A DNA stretch of 64,000 bases from Pseudomonadota bacterium (GCA_018241665.1 JAFEDK010000026.1:1-64000); one strand, 5' to 3'. Shown: positions 27,739 through 36,578, counted from the first letter of the stretch. Notes: generated from the letters alone by a model not told the origin. A program made the numbers and translations.

Positions 27739-27903
27739 TTTTTGTCTCACTGATTGATGCGTGTTCGGGCCCGAACTATATCAATGCCGGGCCGGCAAGG
27801 CGCGATGATGCGGGATCCGGACCACCCTTGATACCGGTTAAAGCCCTGGCCACCGGCTTGGCCGACAATGCCGGCTCCCAGCCCCACTACGCGGAAGAAA
27901 GAC

Positions 27904-28398
27904 ATGCAGACCAGACCGTGGATCACCCTGGCGCTCGGCGCGCTCACGCTGCTGACCGTACCCGGCCAGGCATCCTTCGCCGCCGACGCCCACCATCATC
28001 ACGAACACCACGGTGCCGCTCCAGCCGCCGGGCTGCATCTGAACGCCGGCGCCCGCTGGGAGACGGACGCCCCGCTGCGGCAGGTCATGGGCGACATCAA
28101 CCAGGCGCTGGCCGACGCGCTGCCGGCCATTCACCGGGAACGCTTCAGCAGGCGCGACTACGCGGCCCTCGCCGCCACCGTCGAGCGGAAGATCGCCCAT
28201 GCCGTCGAGCACTGCCGGCTGGCCCCCGAGGCCGATGAAATGCTGCACCTCGTCATTGCCGACATGCTGGGCGGCGCCGAGAGGATGCGGAGCAAGACAC
28301 CCGGCCAACGTCACGCCGGCGCCGCCCGCCTGCAGAAAGCCCTGCAGGCCTACGGCAGCTACTTCGAGCATCCCGGCTGGCAGCCGGCGGCGGACTGA
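27904..28398 (+). CDS. Histidine-rich periplasmic protein, DnrO-like
   Basis: 164 residues. Signal peptide ends at about FAADA, directly followed by a metal-binding-like cluster HHHHEHHG. The remainder is helical, with regularly spaced Ala, Arg and Glu and single His residues (AHAVEHCRL, HLVIADM), consistent with a four-helix bundle. The family name DnrO is used for similar proteins; I am recalling this rather than proving it. It likely binds a metal ion in the periplasm. ATG at 27904 chosen because the earlier in-frame ATG would add residues before the signal. Confidence 0.7.
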   Translation: MQTRPWITLALGALTLLTVPGQASFAADAHHHHEHHGAAPAAGLHLNAGARWETDAPLRQVMGDINQALADALPAIHRERFSRRDYAALAATVERKIAHAVEHCRLAPEADEMLHLVIADMLGGAERMRSKTPGQRHAGAARLQKALQAYGSYFEHPGWQPAAD

Positions 28399-28417
28399 CG
28401 CCCCCCAAGCCCAAGCG

Positions 28418-28451
28418 AAAAAAACCCGATGGCGCGGGGGGCGGCATCGGG
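28418..28451 (-). terminator. Rho-independent terminator of the flagellin gene
   Basis: On the minus strand, seven bases at 28451-28445 pair with 28431-28425 (CCCGATG with CATCGGG), followed by a run of seven T. It lies about 50 bases after the flagellin stop. A second short GC hairpin (28462-28478) precedes it. Confidence 0.8.
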
Positions 28452-28502
28452 CGGTACTTCACCCCCGCCAGGCGGGGGCATCCGTCATCCTGTTCCGGAT
28501 GA

Positions 28503-29396
28503 TTACTGCATCAGCGACATGACCATCTGGGACATGCTGTTGGACTGCTTCAGCATGGAGGTGCTGGCTTGCATCAGCATCTGCTTGGAGGTCATGTTGG
28601 CGGTTTCCGTGGCGTAATCCACGTCCATGATGCGGCCCTTGGCGGCAGCGGTGTTGGTGCTCATGTTGGCCAGGTTGTTATAGACGTGGTCCAGGCGGTT
28701 GGAGGCGGCACCGAGGGCGGAACGCACGGTGCTGACCGAAGCCAGGGCGGTATCCAGCAGGGTAATCGTCCCGTTGGCGGTGGCGGTCAGTTCGGTGCCT
28801 GCAGCGCCTGTCTTGTAGGAGAGGCTGGCACCTGCCAGGGAACCGGTAGTGCTGGTCAGCCCGTCCATGGCGGTAGAAATATCGGTGGTCATCGTTTCCG
28901 CGGCGCTGGCACCGATCTGGAACTTCACCCCACCCGTCTTGTTGAAGAAGCTCGTGCCCGCGCCCGTGGCGACACTGCCGTCGTTGAACAGCGTTTGCCC
29001 GCCGAAGGTCGTGTTCTTCATGATGTTACCCAGCTCGGAACCCAGCGCATCGTACTCGGACTGCATGGACGTCTTGTCGGCGGCGCTGGAGGTCGCGTCA
29101 GCGGCCTGGGTCGCCAGGTCCTTCATGCGCATCAGGATGTCGGTGACTTCCTTGAAGGCGCCTTCGGCGGTCTGCATCAGCGAGATGCCGTTCTGGGTAT
29201 TGCGCTGGGCCACCGCCATGCCACGGGTCTGGGCGTCCAGACGGGTGGCGATCTGCAGGCCGGCGGCATCGTCCATCGCGGAGTTGATGCGGTAGCCGGT
29301 GCCCAGGCGGGCCATCGAGGTGGACAGATTCTTCTGCGTCGCGCCGAGGGAATTCTGCGAGGTCAGGGAGGCGAGGTTGGTGTTCAGGCTGAGCAT
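28503..29396 (-). CDS. fliC: Flagellin, lateral type (LafA-like)
   Basis: About 297 residues, short for a flagellin. The conserved N-terminal D0/D1 region (LSLNTNLASLTSQNSLGATQ...GTGYRINSAMDDAAGLQIA) and C-terminal D1/D0 region (AALGAASNRLDHVYNNLANMSTN...MDVDYATETANMTSKQMLMQAS) are intact, with a reduced variable domain between. The short form and locus order fit a lateral flagellin. A strong ribosome site (AAAGGAG) precedes the ATG at 29396. A promoter-like motif shared with fliD and flgK lies about 60 bases upstream, and the gene has its own terminator. Confidence 0.95.
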   Translation of the reverse strand: MLSLNTNLASLTSQNSLGATQKNLSTSMARLGTGYRINSAMDDAAGLQIATRLDAQTRGMAVAQRNTQNGISLMQTAEGAFKEVTDILMRMKDLATQAADATSSAADKTSMQSEYDALGSELGNIMKNTTFGGQTLFNDGSVATGAGTSFFNKTGGVKFQIGASAAETMTTDISTAMDGLTSTTGSLAGASLSYKTGAAGTELTATANGTITLLDTALASVSTVRSALGAASNRLDHVYNNLANMSTNTAAAKGRIMDVDYATETANMTSKQMLMQASTSMLKQSNSMSQMVMSLMQ

Positions 29397-29452
29397 GGCA
29401 AGACTCCTTTTGAGGTTGTTCGTTGCGGGCACCGTTTCCTGCGCCCTCACCA

Positions 29453-29485
29453 GTCAAAGGCGACCCCCCGTCGCAAGCCCTTAAA
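29453..29485 (-). promoter_or_regulatory. Flagellar sigma-factor promoter candidate for flagellin
   Basis: On the coding strand: TTTAA, exactly 16 bases, then GTCGCCTTTGAC. The same two boxes at the same spacing occur before fliD and flgK. The distance from the downstream box to the ATG is about 60 bases. This does not match the classic GCCGATAA -10 box, so it is a proposed variant recognised by the FliA-like sigma encoded at 44103-44801. Confidence 0.6.
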
Positions 29486-29540
29486 TCGATCTGGAAAAAA
29501 TTTCGACGACCTGCAGGAAAATTCTTTGGGAGAAGAGCCA

Positions 29541-29626
29541 CCCGTGGGGGCCACCCGTAGGGGCGAATTCATTCGCCCATCGAGCGTGAAATGGAGTGCA
29601 GTGGGCGAATGAATTCGCCCCCACGG
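29541..29626. repeat. Inverted-repeat element, copy A (REP/BIME-like)
   Basis: Two 25-base arms, 29555-29579 and 29602-29626, are inverted copies with one mismatch, separated by 22 bases. Each arm contains its own palindromic core, GCGAATTCATTCGC. A partial third copy (CCGTGGGGG) lies just left at 29543. The same element recurs at 62340-62410. It sits between the flagellin gene and the flagellin-adjacent LafW-position gene and may act as a transcription end. Confidence 0.85.
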
Positions 29627-29678
29627 TCCAGTCCACCGCTCCGGAGCCAGCCGGGCAGTGAAGCGATCCGGGGGGCTT

Positions 29679-30713
29679 TCAGCCCTGGGCCAGCAGGGCC
29701 GTGACGCGTTCGCGGGTGAGGCCGCGGGTGGCGGGCAGCATGGCGGCCAGCGCGGAGAAGGAGGACGTGCGCGCCTGCACCTCGAAGTCGGCGGCCAGCC
29801 GGGCGGCCTGGCGGGCCTGGTCGGCCGCCGAGGGGGACTCCGCCTCGCCGGCGAGCGGGGCCAAGGCCGCATCGGCGCCCTGCTGCAGACTGTCCAGCCC
29901 TTGTCCGGCCAGCACCACGTCGCGCAGGGTCTGGCGCAGGGCGGTCGGGCTGTCGGTCTGCCAGCCGTCGGGGCGGATCGCCGCCGCGTCGGCATCGATA
30001 CGCACGCGGTTGAACTGGCCGGTCGGATAACGGCGCCCCTCGCCCTTCACCTGCAGGCTGTCGCGCACCGCCGGCCAGTCGGCTTCGGCGGCGCTGAACT
30101 GCAGCACGCCGCCGGCATCCGCCGCGACGCGCACCCCCAGTGGCGCCAGGGCCAGATCCAGGCGGCGGCCGAGGGTCCGTGGCGACAGGCCGGGTTCGAT
30201 GAATACCGGCATCGACTGGCGCCCAGCGACGGAGAACTGCAGCTTCTCCGCCCCGCCCGCGGCAACATCGGACGCATCAAGACCGCGCAGGCGGAAACCC
30301 TGGCGGGCCGTGCCGGCCTCGCCCAGCCGCAAGCCCGCGTCCACGCTGCCGGCGGTGGCAAGCGGACGGCTCTGCCAATAGGCGGCGAAGCGCTGCACCT
30401 GCTGCTGTACCCGCGCATCGGCGGTCCGCTGCCCGGCCAGCGCATCCCCCAGCCCTTTCTTGAGATCGGCGAGCAGCGCCTGCCCGCGGCCGGCAAAGGC
30501 GCGGGTCTGCTGCAGCGCAGAGGCCTGGCGGTTGAAACCTTCCTTCAGGGCGAGGCCGCTGCCGGTCGGCGGGGCGAACACGACGGTCCGCTGCGCCGGG
30601 ACATCCCGCCCCGCCGAGCCCAGCGCCGGCACCCGCGTGGCGGCAAGCGCCGCCCCGGCGGCGGCCGTGGTGCCGCGGGCCTGCACGGCGGAAATCTGCA
30701 TCGACGCCGCCAT
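29679..30713 (-). CDS. Uncharacterised flagellar-locus protein in the LafW position
   Basis: 344 residues, Ala-, Leu- and Gln-rich, no signal peptide. It starts three bases after the flgL stop, so it belongs to the hook-associated operon, and lies between flgL and the flagellin gene, where Flag-2 loci place lafW. The sequence has helical N- and C-terminal parts (about 60-120 and 270-344) and a likely beta-rich centre (GFRLRGLDASD...FSVAGRQSMPVFIEPGL). This layout suits a flagellar axial or secreted hook-associated protein. I see no convincing homology to LafW, so the role is inferred from position. Starts at 30713 or 30701 are possible. Confidence 0.7.
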   Translation of the reverse strand: MAASMQISAVQARGTTAAAGAALAATRVPALGSAGRDVPAQRTVVFAPPTGSGLALKEGFNRQASALQQTRAFAGRGQALLADLKKGLGDALAGQRTADARVQQQVQRFAAYWQSRPLATAGSVDAGLRLGEAGTARQGFRLRGLDASDVAAGGAEKLQFSVAGRQSMPVFIEPGLSPRTLGRRLDLALAPLGVRVAADAGGVLQFSAAEADWPAVRDSLQVKGEGRRYPTGQFNRVRIDADAAAIRPDGWQTDSPTALRQTLRDVVLAGQGLDSLQQGADAALAPLAGEAESPSAADQARQAARLAADFEVQARTSSFSALAAMLPATRGLTRERVTALLAQG

Positions 30714-30716
30714 CGC

Positions 30717-31628
30717 TCAGATCACGTCGAACAGGGACAGCTGGCTGACCCGCGCGTAGGCCTTCTGGGTCGCCTGGGCCGCCTCGGTATAGCCGTTGAG
30801 CTTGACCACCGCGTCGCCATAGTCGAGCTGCCCGAGGTCGATCAGGGCCTGCTGGTTGGACAGGCTGACATTGGCGAAATTGCCGTCCAGGGTTTCGAGG
30901 AGGTTCTGCATGCCGCCGAGCTTGGCGATCTTGCTGCTGAACTGGCCCTTGGTATCGTCGATGAGCTGCAGCGTGGCCGTGAGCTGGGCGCGTGTTGCCG
31001 GGTCATTGACGTTGACCGCCGGCGTGCCGAGCAGGCTGGCGGTCTGGTCGAGCTGGTTCAGCATGGCGGCCATTTCCGCCACCGTCACATTGACGTCCTG
31101 CGTCACGCCGTTGCCGACCACCACCTGCTGCTGCCCCAGGTTGCCCTGGTAGCTGTAGCGCGACCCGCTGGGCTGGGCCGGGTCATAGGCGATCGGCGCG
31201 GTGGCGGTCTTGGTCCCGGAGAACACGTAGCGCCCCTCCTGATCCCTCTCGTTGGCGGCATAGAACAGGCTGCCGCGGATGGAGTCCAGGGAAGCCGCCA
31301 TCGCGGCCACGTCCTCGGCCGTGTTGGCGCCGTTGAGGGCCCACACCATCAGGTCGCGGCTCTCCTGAAGGCTCGCGTTCATGCTGTCCAGGCTGGCCTC
31401 GTTCTGGCGCAGGCGCACCGTTAGCGCACCGATGTTGTCCCGGTACTGCTTGACCGCCGCCTCTTCGCGGCTCAGCCGGGACAGGCGCACGTCGGTGACC
31501 GGATCGTCGGACGGCAGCAGCAGCTTCTGTCCCGTGGCCATCTTCTGCATGATCGTCTCGAGCCGGGACGAGGCGGTCTGCAGCGTGCTGCTCATGGTGC
31601 TGTGATACTGGGTGGTGGAAATGCGCAT
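30717..31628 (-). CDS. flgL: Flagellar hook-filament junction protein FlgL (LfgL)
   Basis: About 303 residues. N-terminus MRISTTQYHSTMSSTLQTASSRLETIMQKMATGQKLLLPSDDPV is diagnostic, and the C-terminus (DYGDAVVKLNGYTEAAQATQKAYARVSQLSLFDVI) is the usual coiled pairing segment. The ATG at 31628 is preferred since GAGG lies six bases upstream; ATG at 31640 overlaps the PilZ gene stop (ATGA). It joins FlgK to the filament. It is unusual that a PilZ-domain gene separates flgK and flgL. Confidence 0.95.
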   Translation of the reverse strand: MRISTTQYHSTMSSTLQTASSRLETIMQKMATGQKLLLPSDDPVTDVRLSRLSREEAAVKQYRDNIGALTVRLRQNEASLDSMNASLQESRDLMVWALNGANTAEDVAAMAASLDSIRGSLFYAANERDQEGRYVFSGTKTATAPIAYDPAQPSGSRYSYQGNLGQQQVVVGNGVTQDVNVTVAEMAAMLNQLDQTASLLGTPAVNVNDPATRAQLTATLQLIDDTKGQFSSKIAKLGGMQNLLETLDGNFANVSLSNQQALIDLGQLDYGDAVVKLNGYTEAAQATQKAYARVSQLSLFDVI

Positions 31629-31636
31629 CGCTGGCC

Positions 31637-32104
31637 TCACGGGTTTTCAAGGGATGGTGTCGGCGCCGCCGCGGGCCGGGGCGCTTCGAGCTCGGCCAGC
31701 GCGTGGGCGAGGACGGCCTCGGCCTGGGCCGACAAGCCGGCAAAGCGGCACCCGACCACGTATTGCTGGCCGAGCAGGAAAGTCTGCAGCACGCGCCGGG
31801 AGCGGACCTCGAGCTCCGCCTGGAAGCCGCTGCGCGGCCCCAGTTCGAGCCACACCCGCGGCAGGCGCCGCCCCACGTAGAGCAGGGCCGCCTGGGTCGG
31901 CGAGGCCCGCAGGCCGATGCCCCCGCGGGCGAGGTCGTCCACCCCCAGCACGCGCAGCCGCCCGCCCAGCGAGAACTCGGCGGTAAAGGGCAGGCCGACC
32001 GGCGCGTGCACGCGGGCGTAGCCGCGCCGCTGGACGAAGGCCTCGGCGGCAGCGTCGCCGACGGCGGCCGTGGCCTCGGCAGGCAAGGCGGAAACCCCGG
32101 ACAC
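31637..32104 (-). CDS. PilZ-domain (c-di-GMP-binding) protein within the flagellar operon
   Basis: 155 residues. QRRGYARV near residue 26 supplies the RxxxR motif, and VDDLARGGIGLRAS supplies a D-x-A-x-x-G version of the second PilZ motif (D/N-x-S-x-x-G); both are the ligand-binding elements. The fold following (LPRVWLELGPRSGFQAELEVRSRRVLQTFLLGQQYVVGCRF) fits a PilZ beta barrel. It lacks the YcgR-N domain. The gene lies 3 bases after flgK and is followed directly by flgL, so it is made with the hook-associated proteins. Likely role: linking c-di-GMP level to motor or secretion function. Confidence 0.82.
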   Translation of the reverse strand: MSGVSALPAEATAAVGDAAAEAFVQRRGYARVHAPVGLPFTAEFSLGGRLRVLGVDDLARGGIGLRASPTQAALLYVGRRLPRVWLELGPRSGFQAELEVRSRRVLQTFLLGQQYVVGCRFAGLSAQAEAVLAHALAELEAPRPAAAPTPSLENP

Positions 32105-32107
32105 CGC

Positions 32108-33484
32108 TCAGCCGATCATCGCCAGCGTGGCGTCGAACAGCTCGTTGGCCACCGCGATGACCTTCATGTTCGACTTGTACATCTGCTGGTACTGCACCAG
32201 GTTCATGGCCTCCTCATCCTGGTTCACGCTGCTGGTGGAGGCCCAGCTGTCCTCGCTCTGGGTGCGCACCGTCTGGGCGGTGGTGAGGGAGGTCTGGTTC
32301 TGCTGGCTGACCATGCCGAGCTTGCCGACCAGCTGCGTCACCGCATCGCCAAGGCTGGCCGTGCCGAGGGAGACCACCGCCAGCGGGGTTTGCTGGAGCG
32401 CGACCAGGGCCTTCAGGTTGGCGCTGTCGCCAGGCAGGCTGGCGTCGGACGAGAAACCGAGATCCTGGGCGGAGACCGAGGCATCCACCCGCAGCATGCC
32501 GGTGACACTGCTCGCGTCGAAGATGAACAGGGGCTTGCCGGGACTGCCGTCCACCGCAAAGCCGGCCGCCAGCTGGCCGTTGAACAGCGCGGACAGCTGG
32601 CTGGCCATGTCGGTGACGGCGGCCATGGTCGGCACCAGCACGCCTCGCTCCAGCTCGTCGAGGCCGCCGAGCTGGCCACCCAGGCCCTTGATCGGCAGCT
32701 TGAAGTTCTCCTTCGCGAAACTCACGCTGAGGATCTGCGAGCCATCCACCTGCGCGCTCACCCCCAGCGTGGCGGCGAGGGAACCGGCGACCAGCGGCTG
32801 GCCCGAGCGCAGGGACACGCTGCGCATGCCATCGGCCTGGTCCACCACTTGCACACCGACCAGGCCGGCCAGCGAATCGATCTTCAGATCCCGCTCGTCG
32901 ATCAGGCCGGAGGCATTGACCCCGGCGGCGTAGGCCGCGGCGATCTGCTTGTTGAGCACCGCCACGTCGGTGGTCAGCGTATTGATCTGGCCGACCGCCG
33001 TGCTGCGCTGCTGCTGCACCGACGCGCGCTGGTTGGCGAGCACCTGGTTGAGGCTGTTGAAGCGCTGGGACAGGGCCTCGCCGGCGGTGATCACCTGCTG
33101 GCGCAGGGGGCTCGAGGTGGGGTCGACGCTGGCCGCGTTGAGGGCGCCGAAGAAGGCATCCAGGCCGCTGTTGAGGCCGGCGGTCTCGTCGCCCATCACC
33201 TGCTCCAGCTGGGTCAGGTAGGGTTGGGCCACCTGGTACTGGCCGAGGCCGGAAGCGGCCCGCCACATCTGCTGGCTCTTGTAGCTGTCGGCGAAGCGCG
33301 TCAGCGCCGTCACCTCCACCCCGCTGCCGGCGGACAGGCCGCTGTAGGCCGGCTTGAGGGCGGTCAGCAGCACGCCCTGCCGGGTGTAGCCGGGGGTCAT
33401 GACGTTGGCGACGTTCTGGCTGGTCGCGTTGAGCGCAGCCTGAGCGGCCAGGCTGCCGGTCAGGGCGTTGTTGATGATGCTCAT
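32108..33484 (-). CDS. flgK: Hook-associated protein 1 FlgK (LfgK)
   Basis: 458 residues, short for FlgK. The N-terminal rod/hook motif (SIINNALTGSLAAQAALNATSQNVANVMTPGYTRQ) and the C-terminal helix (SVNQDEEAMNLVQYQQMYKSNMKVIAVANELFDATLAMIG) are characteristic. First of the distal hook-filament proteins. First gene of the operon flgK-pilZ-flgL-(LafW position), driven by a candidate flagellar-sigma promoter inside the end of flgJ. Confidence 0.95.
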   Translation of the reverse strand: MSIINNALTGSLAAQAALNATSQNVANVMTPGYTRQGVLLTALKPAYSGLSAGSGVEVTALTRFADSYKSQQMWRAASGLGQYQVAQPYLTQLEQVMGDETAGLNSGLDAFFGALNAASVDPTSSPLRQQVITAGEALSQRFNSLNQVLANQRASVQQQRSTAVGQINTLTTDVAVLNKQIAAAYAAGVNASGLIDERDLKIDSLAGLVGVQVVDQADGMRSVSLRSGQPLVAGSLAATLGVSAQVDGSQILSVSFAKENFKLPIKGLGGQLGGLDELERGVLVPTMAAVTDMASQLSALFNGQLAAGFAVDGSPGKPLFIFDASSVTGMLRVDASVSAQDLGFSSDASLPGDSANLKALVALQQTPLAVVSLGTASLGDAVTQLVGKLGMVSQQNQTSLTTAQTVRTQSEDSWASTSSVNQDEEAMNLVQYQQMYKSNMKVIAVANELFDATLAMIG

Positions 33485-33540
33485 GGGCGGGTTTCTTCCT
33501 GTAGCGGGGCGCCGGCAACGGACAGGCCCCTTCCTGGCGG

Positions 33541-33570
33541 AAAGGCGACCTTTCAGGGCTGGGACTTAAA
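33541..33570 (-). promoter_or_regulatory. Flagellar sigma-factor promoter candidate for flgK operon
   Basis: On the coding strand: TTTAA, 16 bases, GTCGCCTTT. It overlaps the last codons of flgJ and lies about 60 bases before the flgK start. Same arrangement as before fliC and fliD. Confidence 0.55.
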
Positions 33571-33969
33571 CGGGCGCGTCGCCGCGGCGGCCGGCACCGG
33601 CGCAGCGGAGGACGGCGCCCTGCCCCCGGCCGCCGGGCTGCGCGCCTCGGGCAGCAGCTGGGCGAGGATCGCGTCGGCCACGCCGAAGGCGCGCTGCCCG
33701 GCGAGCACGTCGGCCAGCTTGCCGTCGGCGATCTCCAGCATGTCCTGGTTGATGGGGCTCTGGAAGGCGCTGTCCTCGTCGGCCATCTGCCGCGTCGCGC
33801 TGCGCATCTGCTTGAGCATGTCGGCGATGAAGAAGGACTCGAACTTCTCGGCGGCGGCCACCACGCGGGCGCGCTCGGCGTCTTCGCCGCCGGCACCGCG
33901 CGGCAGGTCGAGGACACGCTCGGCGGTGGTCGGGGCGGCAGGTGAGGCGATGGCGGGATTCAGTTTCAC
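33553..33969 (-). CDS. flgJ: Rod-binding protein FlgJ, single-domain form
   Basis: 138 residues containing only the rod-scaffold domain (AAEKFESFFIADMLKQMRSATRQMADED...INQDMLEIADGKLADVLAGQRAFGVADAIL). The muramidase domain usual at the C-terminus of beta- and gammaproteobacterial FlgJ is missing; a separate muramidase gene lies at 40704-41432. The C-terminus is instead a short Ala/Pro-rich tail. Role: cap for rod assembly in the periplasm. Confidence 0.92.
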   Translation of the reverse strand: MKLNPAIASPAAPTTAERVLDLPRGAGGEDAERARVVAAAEKFESFFIADMLKQMRSATRQMADEDSAFQSPINQDMLEIADGKLADVLAGQRAFGVADAILAQLLPEARSPAAGGRAPSSAAPVPAAAATRPFKSQP

Positions 33970-33978
33970 GGCGCGCTC

Positions 33979-35094
33979 CTAGATGACGATCAGTTCGCCG
34001 TCGATGGCGCCGGCCTGGTCGAGGGCCTGCAGGATCGCCATCACGTCGTCGGGATTGGCGCCGATGCTGTTCACGGTGTCGATGATGGCCTGCAGGCTGA
34101 CCCCGGACGGCCACTTGAACATGCGCCCGCCGGCCTGCTCCACCTTCACCTGGGACTGGGGCACCACCGCAGTCTGGCCGCGCCCGAAGGGACCGGGCTG
34201 GCTGACCTGTGGCATCTCGGAGATGACCACCTTCAGCGAACCGTGGGAGATCGCCGCAGCGCGCACGCGCACCCCTTCCGAGATCACCACGGTGCCGGTG
34301 CGGGAGTTGAAGATGACCTTCGGGCGGCTCTCGCCGATGTCCACCGGCAGCATTTCCAGATCGGCGACGAAGGCCACCCGGCGGGTCGGGTCGGCCGGTG
34401 CGACGACGTCCACGCTGGTCGCGTCACGGGTCGTCGCGAGCTGGCCGTAGCGGCGGTTGATGGCTTCGACGATGTTGGTGGCGGTGCGGAAATGGGGGCG
34501 CTTGAGGCTCAGGCGGATCGTCGGCTGGGTGTCGAAGTCGGTCTCGATCTCCCGCTCGACGGTGGCGCCGTTGGGAATGCGCCCGGACGTCGGGCTGTTG
34601 ACGGTCACGCTGGAGCCGCTGGCGCCCTGGGCGGTGACGCCACCGACCACCAGCTGGCCCTGGGCCAGCGCGTAGATCTCGCCGTCGGCGGCGCGCAGCG
34701 GCGTGAGCAGCAGCATGCCGCCGCGCAGGCTCTTGGCGTCGCCCATCGACGACACGGTGATGTCGAGCTGCTGGCCGCGCCGGTAGCCCGGCGGAAAGAC
34801 CGCGCTGACCATCACCGTCGCCACGTTCTTCAGCCGCGAGGCGTTGCCCTCCGGCGGCTTGATGCCGAACTGCTTGAGCATGTTGCTCACCGACTGGCTG
34901 GAAAACTTGACCTGGGTGCTGTCGCCGCTGCCCTGCAGGCCAACGACCAGGCCGTAGCCGAGCAGCTGGTTCTCGCGCACGCCCTCGACGCTGACCAGCT
35001 GGCCGAGGGCCTGGGCGGCATGCACCGCGGGGACGGGAAGGAGCAGCGCGGCGGCAAGGCCGAGCCGGCGCAGACAGGTGTTCATGGGCAACAT
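33979..35094 (-). CDS. flgI: Flagellar P-ring protein FlgI (LfgI)
   Basis: 371 residues with a signal peptide ending VHAA. Conserved stretches include LGQLVSVEGVRENQLLGYGLVVGLQGSGDST and NGATVEREI. Forms the ring in the peptidoglycan around the rod. Its start lies one base beyond the flgH stop; an in-frame ATG at 35085 is the alternative. Confidence 0.96.
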   Translation of the reverse strand: MLPMNTCLRRLGLAAALLLPVPAVHAAQALGQLVSVEGVRENQLLGYGLVVGLQGSGDSTQVKFSSQSVSNMLKQFGIKPPEGNASRLKNVATVMVSAVFPPGYRRGQQLDITVSSMGDAKSLRGGMLLLTPLRAADGEIYALAQGQLVVGGVTAQGASGSSVTVNSPTSGRIPNGATVEREIETDFDTQPTIRLSLKRPHFRTATNIVEAINRRYGQLATTRDATSVDVVAPADPTRRVAFVADLEMLPVDIGESRPKVIFNSRTGTVVISEGVRVRAAAISHGSLKVVISEMPQVSQPGPFGRGQTAVVPQSQVKVEQAGGRMFKWPSGVSLQAIIDTVNSIGANPDDVMAILQALDQAGAIDGELIVI

Positions 35095-35095
35095 G

Positions 35096-35785
35096 TCAGA
35101 AAGGGCTCCAGGGGCTGTTGAAGAAACGGGTCAGCCAGCCCGGCTCGTTGGCGTCGGCCAGCGTGCCGCGCCCCGAATAGGCAATGCGTGCGTTGGCGAT
35201 GCGCAGGGACGAGACCCGGTTCTCGGTGTCGATGTCCGACGCGCGCACGTAGCCGGCCAGGCGGACCAGCTCCTCGCCCTGGTTCAGGTACAGGCTCTTT
35301 TCGCCGCTGACGCGCAACAGGCCGTTGGGCAGCACTTCCTGCACGATGACGGTGATCGCCCCCTGCAGGGTGTTCTGCTGGCGGCTCGACGCATTGCCGG
35401 CGAAGTTGCGATTGGCGTCGAAGCCGAGGCCGGTGCTCTTCACCGTCTTGCCGAACAGGGTCATCGGCGCCACCGTCGCCCCGCTCTTCTTGTCGATCGC
35501 GGTGTCCGCCGACTTGCTGGCCTGGGTGGTTTCCTCCAGCTGCACGGTCAGCAGGTCGCCGGGACGGAAGGCCCGGCTGTCGGCGGTGATGGCCCACGGC
35601 AGCTCGCTGGAGAAGACCCCGCCAGCCCTCGCCTTGCGCGGCATCGGCGCCGGGATGTTGGGGCGGGCGTCGTCCTCGAGGGGCGGGATCTGGGCAGGCT
35701 GGATCGCCGCGCACGCGGCCAGCAGGCCGGCGGCGCAGGCCACCAGCCCGTTCCAGGCGCACGACAGGGCGCGGGCGGCGGACAT
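35096..35785 (-). CDS. flgH: Flagellar L-ring lipoprotein FlgH (LfgH)
   Basis: 229 residues. Signal peptide with lipobox-like CAAGLLAAC near residues 17-25. Conserved stretches RAFRPGDLLTVQLEETTQASKSADT and NQGEELVRLAGYVRASDIDTENRVSS...ARIAYSGRGTLADANEPGWLTRFF are diagnostic. Forms the outer-membrane ring. One base separates it from flgG. Confidence 0.95.
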   Translation of the reverse strand: MSAARALSCAWNGLVACAAGLLAACAAIQPAQIPPLEDDARPNIPAPMPRKARAGGVFSSELPWAITADSRAFRPGDLLTVQLEETTQASKSADTAIDKKSGATVAPMTLFGKTVKSTGLGFDANRNFAGNASSRQQNTLQGAITVIVQEVLPNGLLRVSGEKSLYLNQGEELVRLAGYVRASDIDTENRVSSLRIANARIAYSGRGTLADANEPGWLTRFFNSPWSPF

Positions 35786-35786
35786 C

Positions 35787-36578
35787 TCAGCGGGCCGCCT
35801 GGGACAGGTACTGCATCATGTTGTCGGCCGCGGACAGGACCTTGGTGTTCATCTCGTAGGTCCGCTGCGCGGCGATCATGTCCACCATCTCCTCGACTAC
35901 CTGCACGTTGGAGCCTTCCAGCGAGCCCTGCTTGAGCTTGCCGAGGCCCTCCTCGCCGGGGTTGGCCTCGGTCGGCGCGCCGCTGGCGGTGGTCTCCTGG
36001 TAGAGGTTTTCGCCGAGGGCCAGCAAGCCGGCCGGATTGACGAAGTTGGACAGGGTGATCTGCCCGACCTCCTTGGCGGTGGTGGCGCCGGACTGGGTGA
36101 CGGACACCGCGCCGGTGTCGCTGATGGTCACCGAGGTGGCGTCGGCGGGGATGGTGATCTCCGGCTGCAGCGGGCGGCCCTGGGTATTCACCAGCTGGCC
36201 TTCGGCATTGACCTGCAGCTGGCCGGCGCGGGTGTAGCCGATCTCGCCGCTGGGCTGCAGCACCCGGAAGAAACCCTTGCCGAGGATGGCCACGTCGAGC
36301 GGCTGGCTGGTGGTCTGCAGGCTGCCGGTGGTGAACACCTTCTGGGTGCCGACCAGGCGCGTGCCGTTGCCCAGCTGCACGCCCACCGGCGCACTCGCCG
36401 CGGCGTTGTTGCCCTGGGTGCCGGGCTGGCGGTCCACCTGGTAGAACATGTCCTCCATGATCACCCGGTCGCGCTTGAAGCCGACCGTGTTCACGTTGGC
36501 GATGTTGTTGGCGATGGCCTGCAGCTTGGCATCCTGGGCCTGCACGCCGGTCTTGCTGATCCACATGGCGGGATTCAT
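35787..36578 (-). CDS. flgG: Distal rod protein FlgG (LfgG)
   Basis: 263 residues, with the N-terminal rod motif (QAIANNIANVNTVGFKRDR) and C-terminal EGSNVQVVEEMVDMIAAQRTYEMNTKVLSAADNMMQYLSQ. Built by type III export. Starts MNPAMWISKTGV. Located between flgH and flgF in the standard order. Confidence 0.96.
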   Translation of the reverse strand: MNPAMWISKTGVQAQDAKLQAIANNIANVNTVGFKRDRVIMEDMFYQVDRQPGTQGNNAAASAPVGVQLGNGTRLVGTQKVFTTGSLQTTSQPLDVAILGKGFFRVLQPSGEIGYTRAGQLQVNAEGQLVNTQGRPLQPEITIPADATSVTISDTGAVSVTQSGATTAKEVGQITLSNFVNPAGLLALGENLYQETTASGAPTEANPGEEGLGKLKQGSLEGSNVQVVEEMVDMIAAQRTYEMNTKVLSAADNMMQYLSQAAR

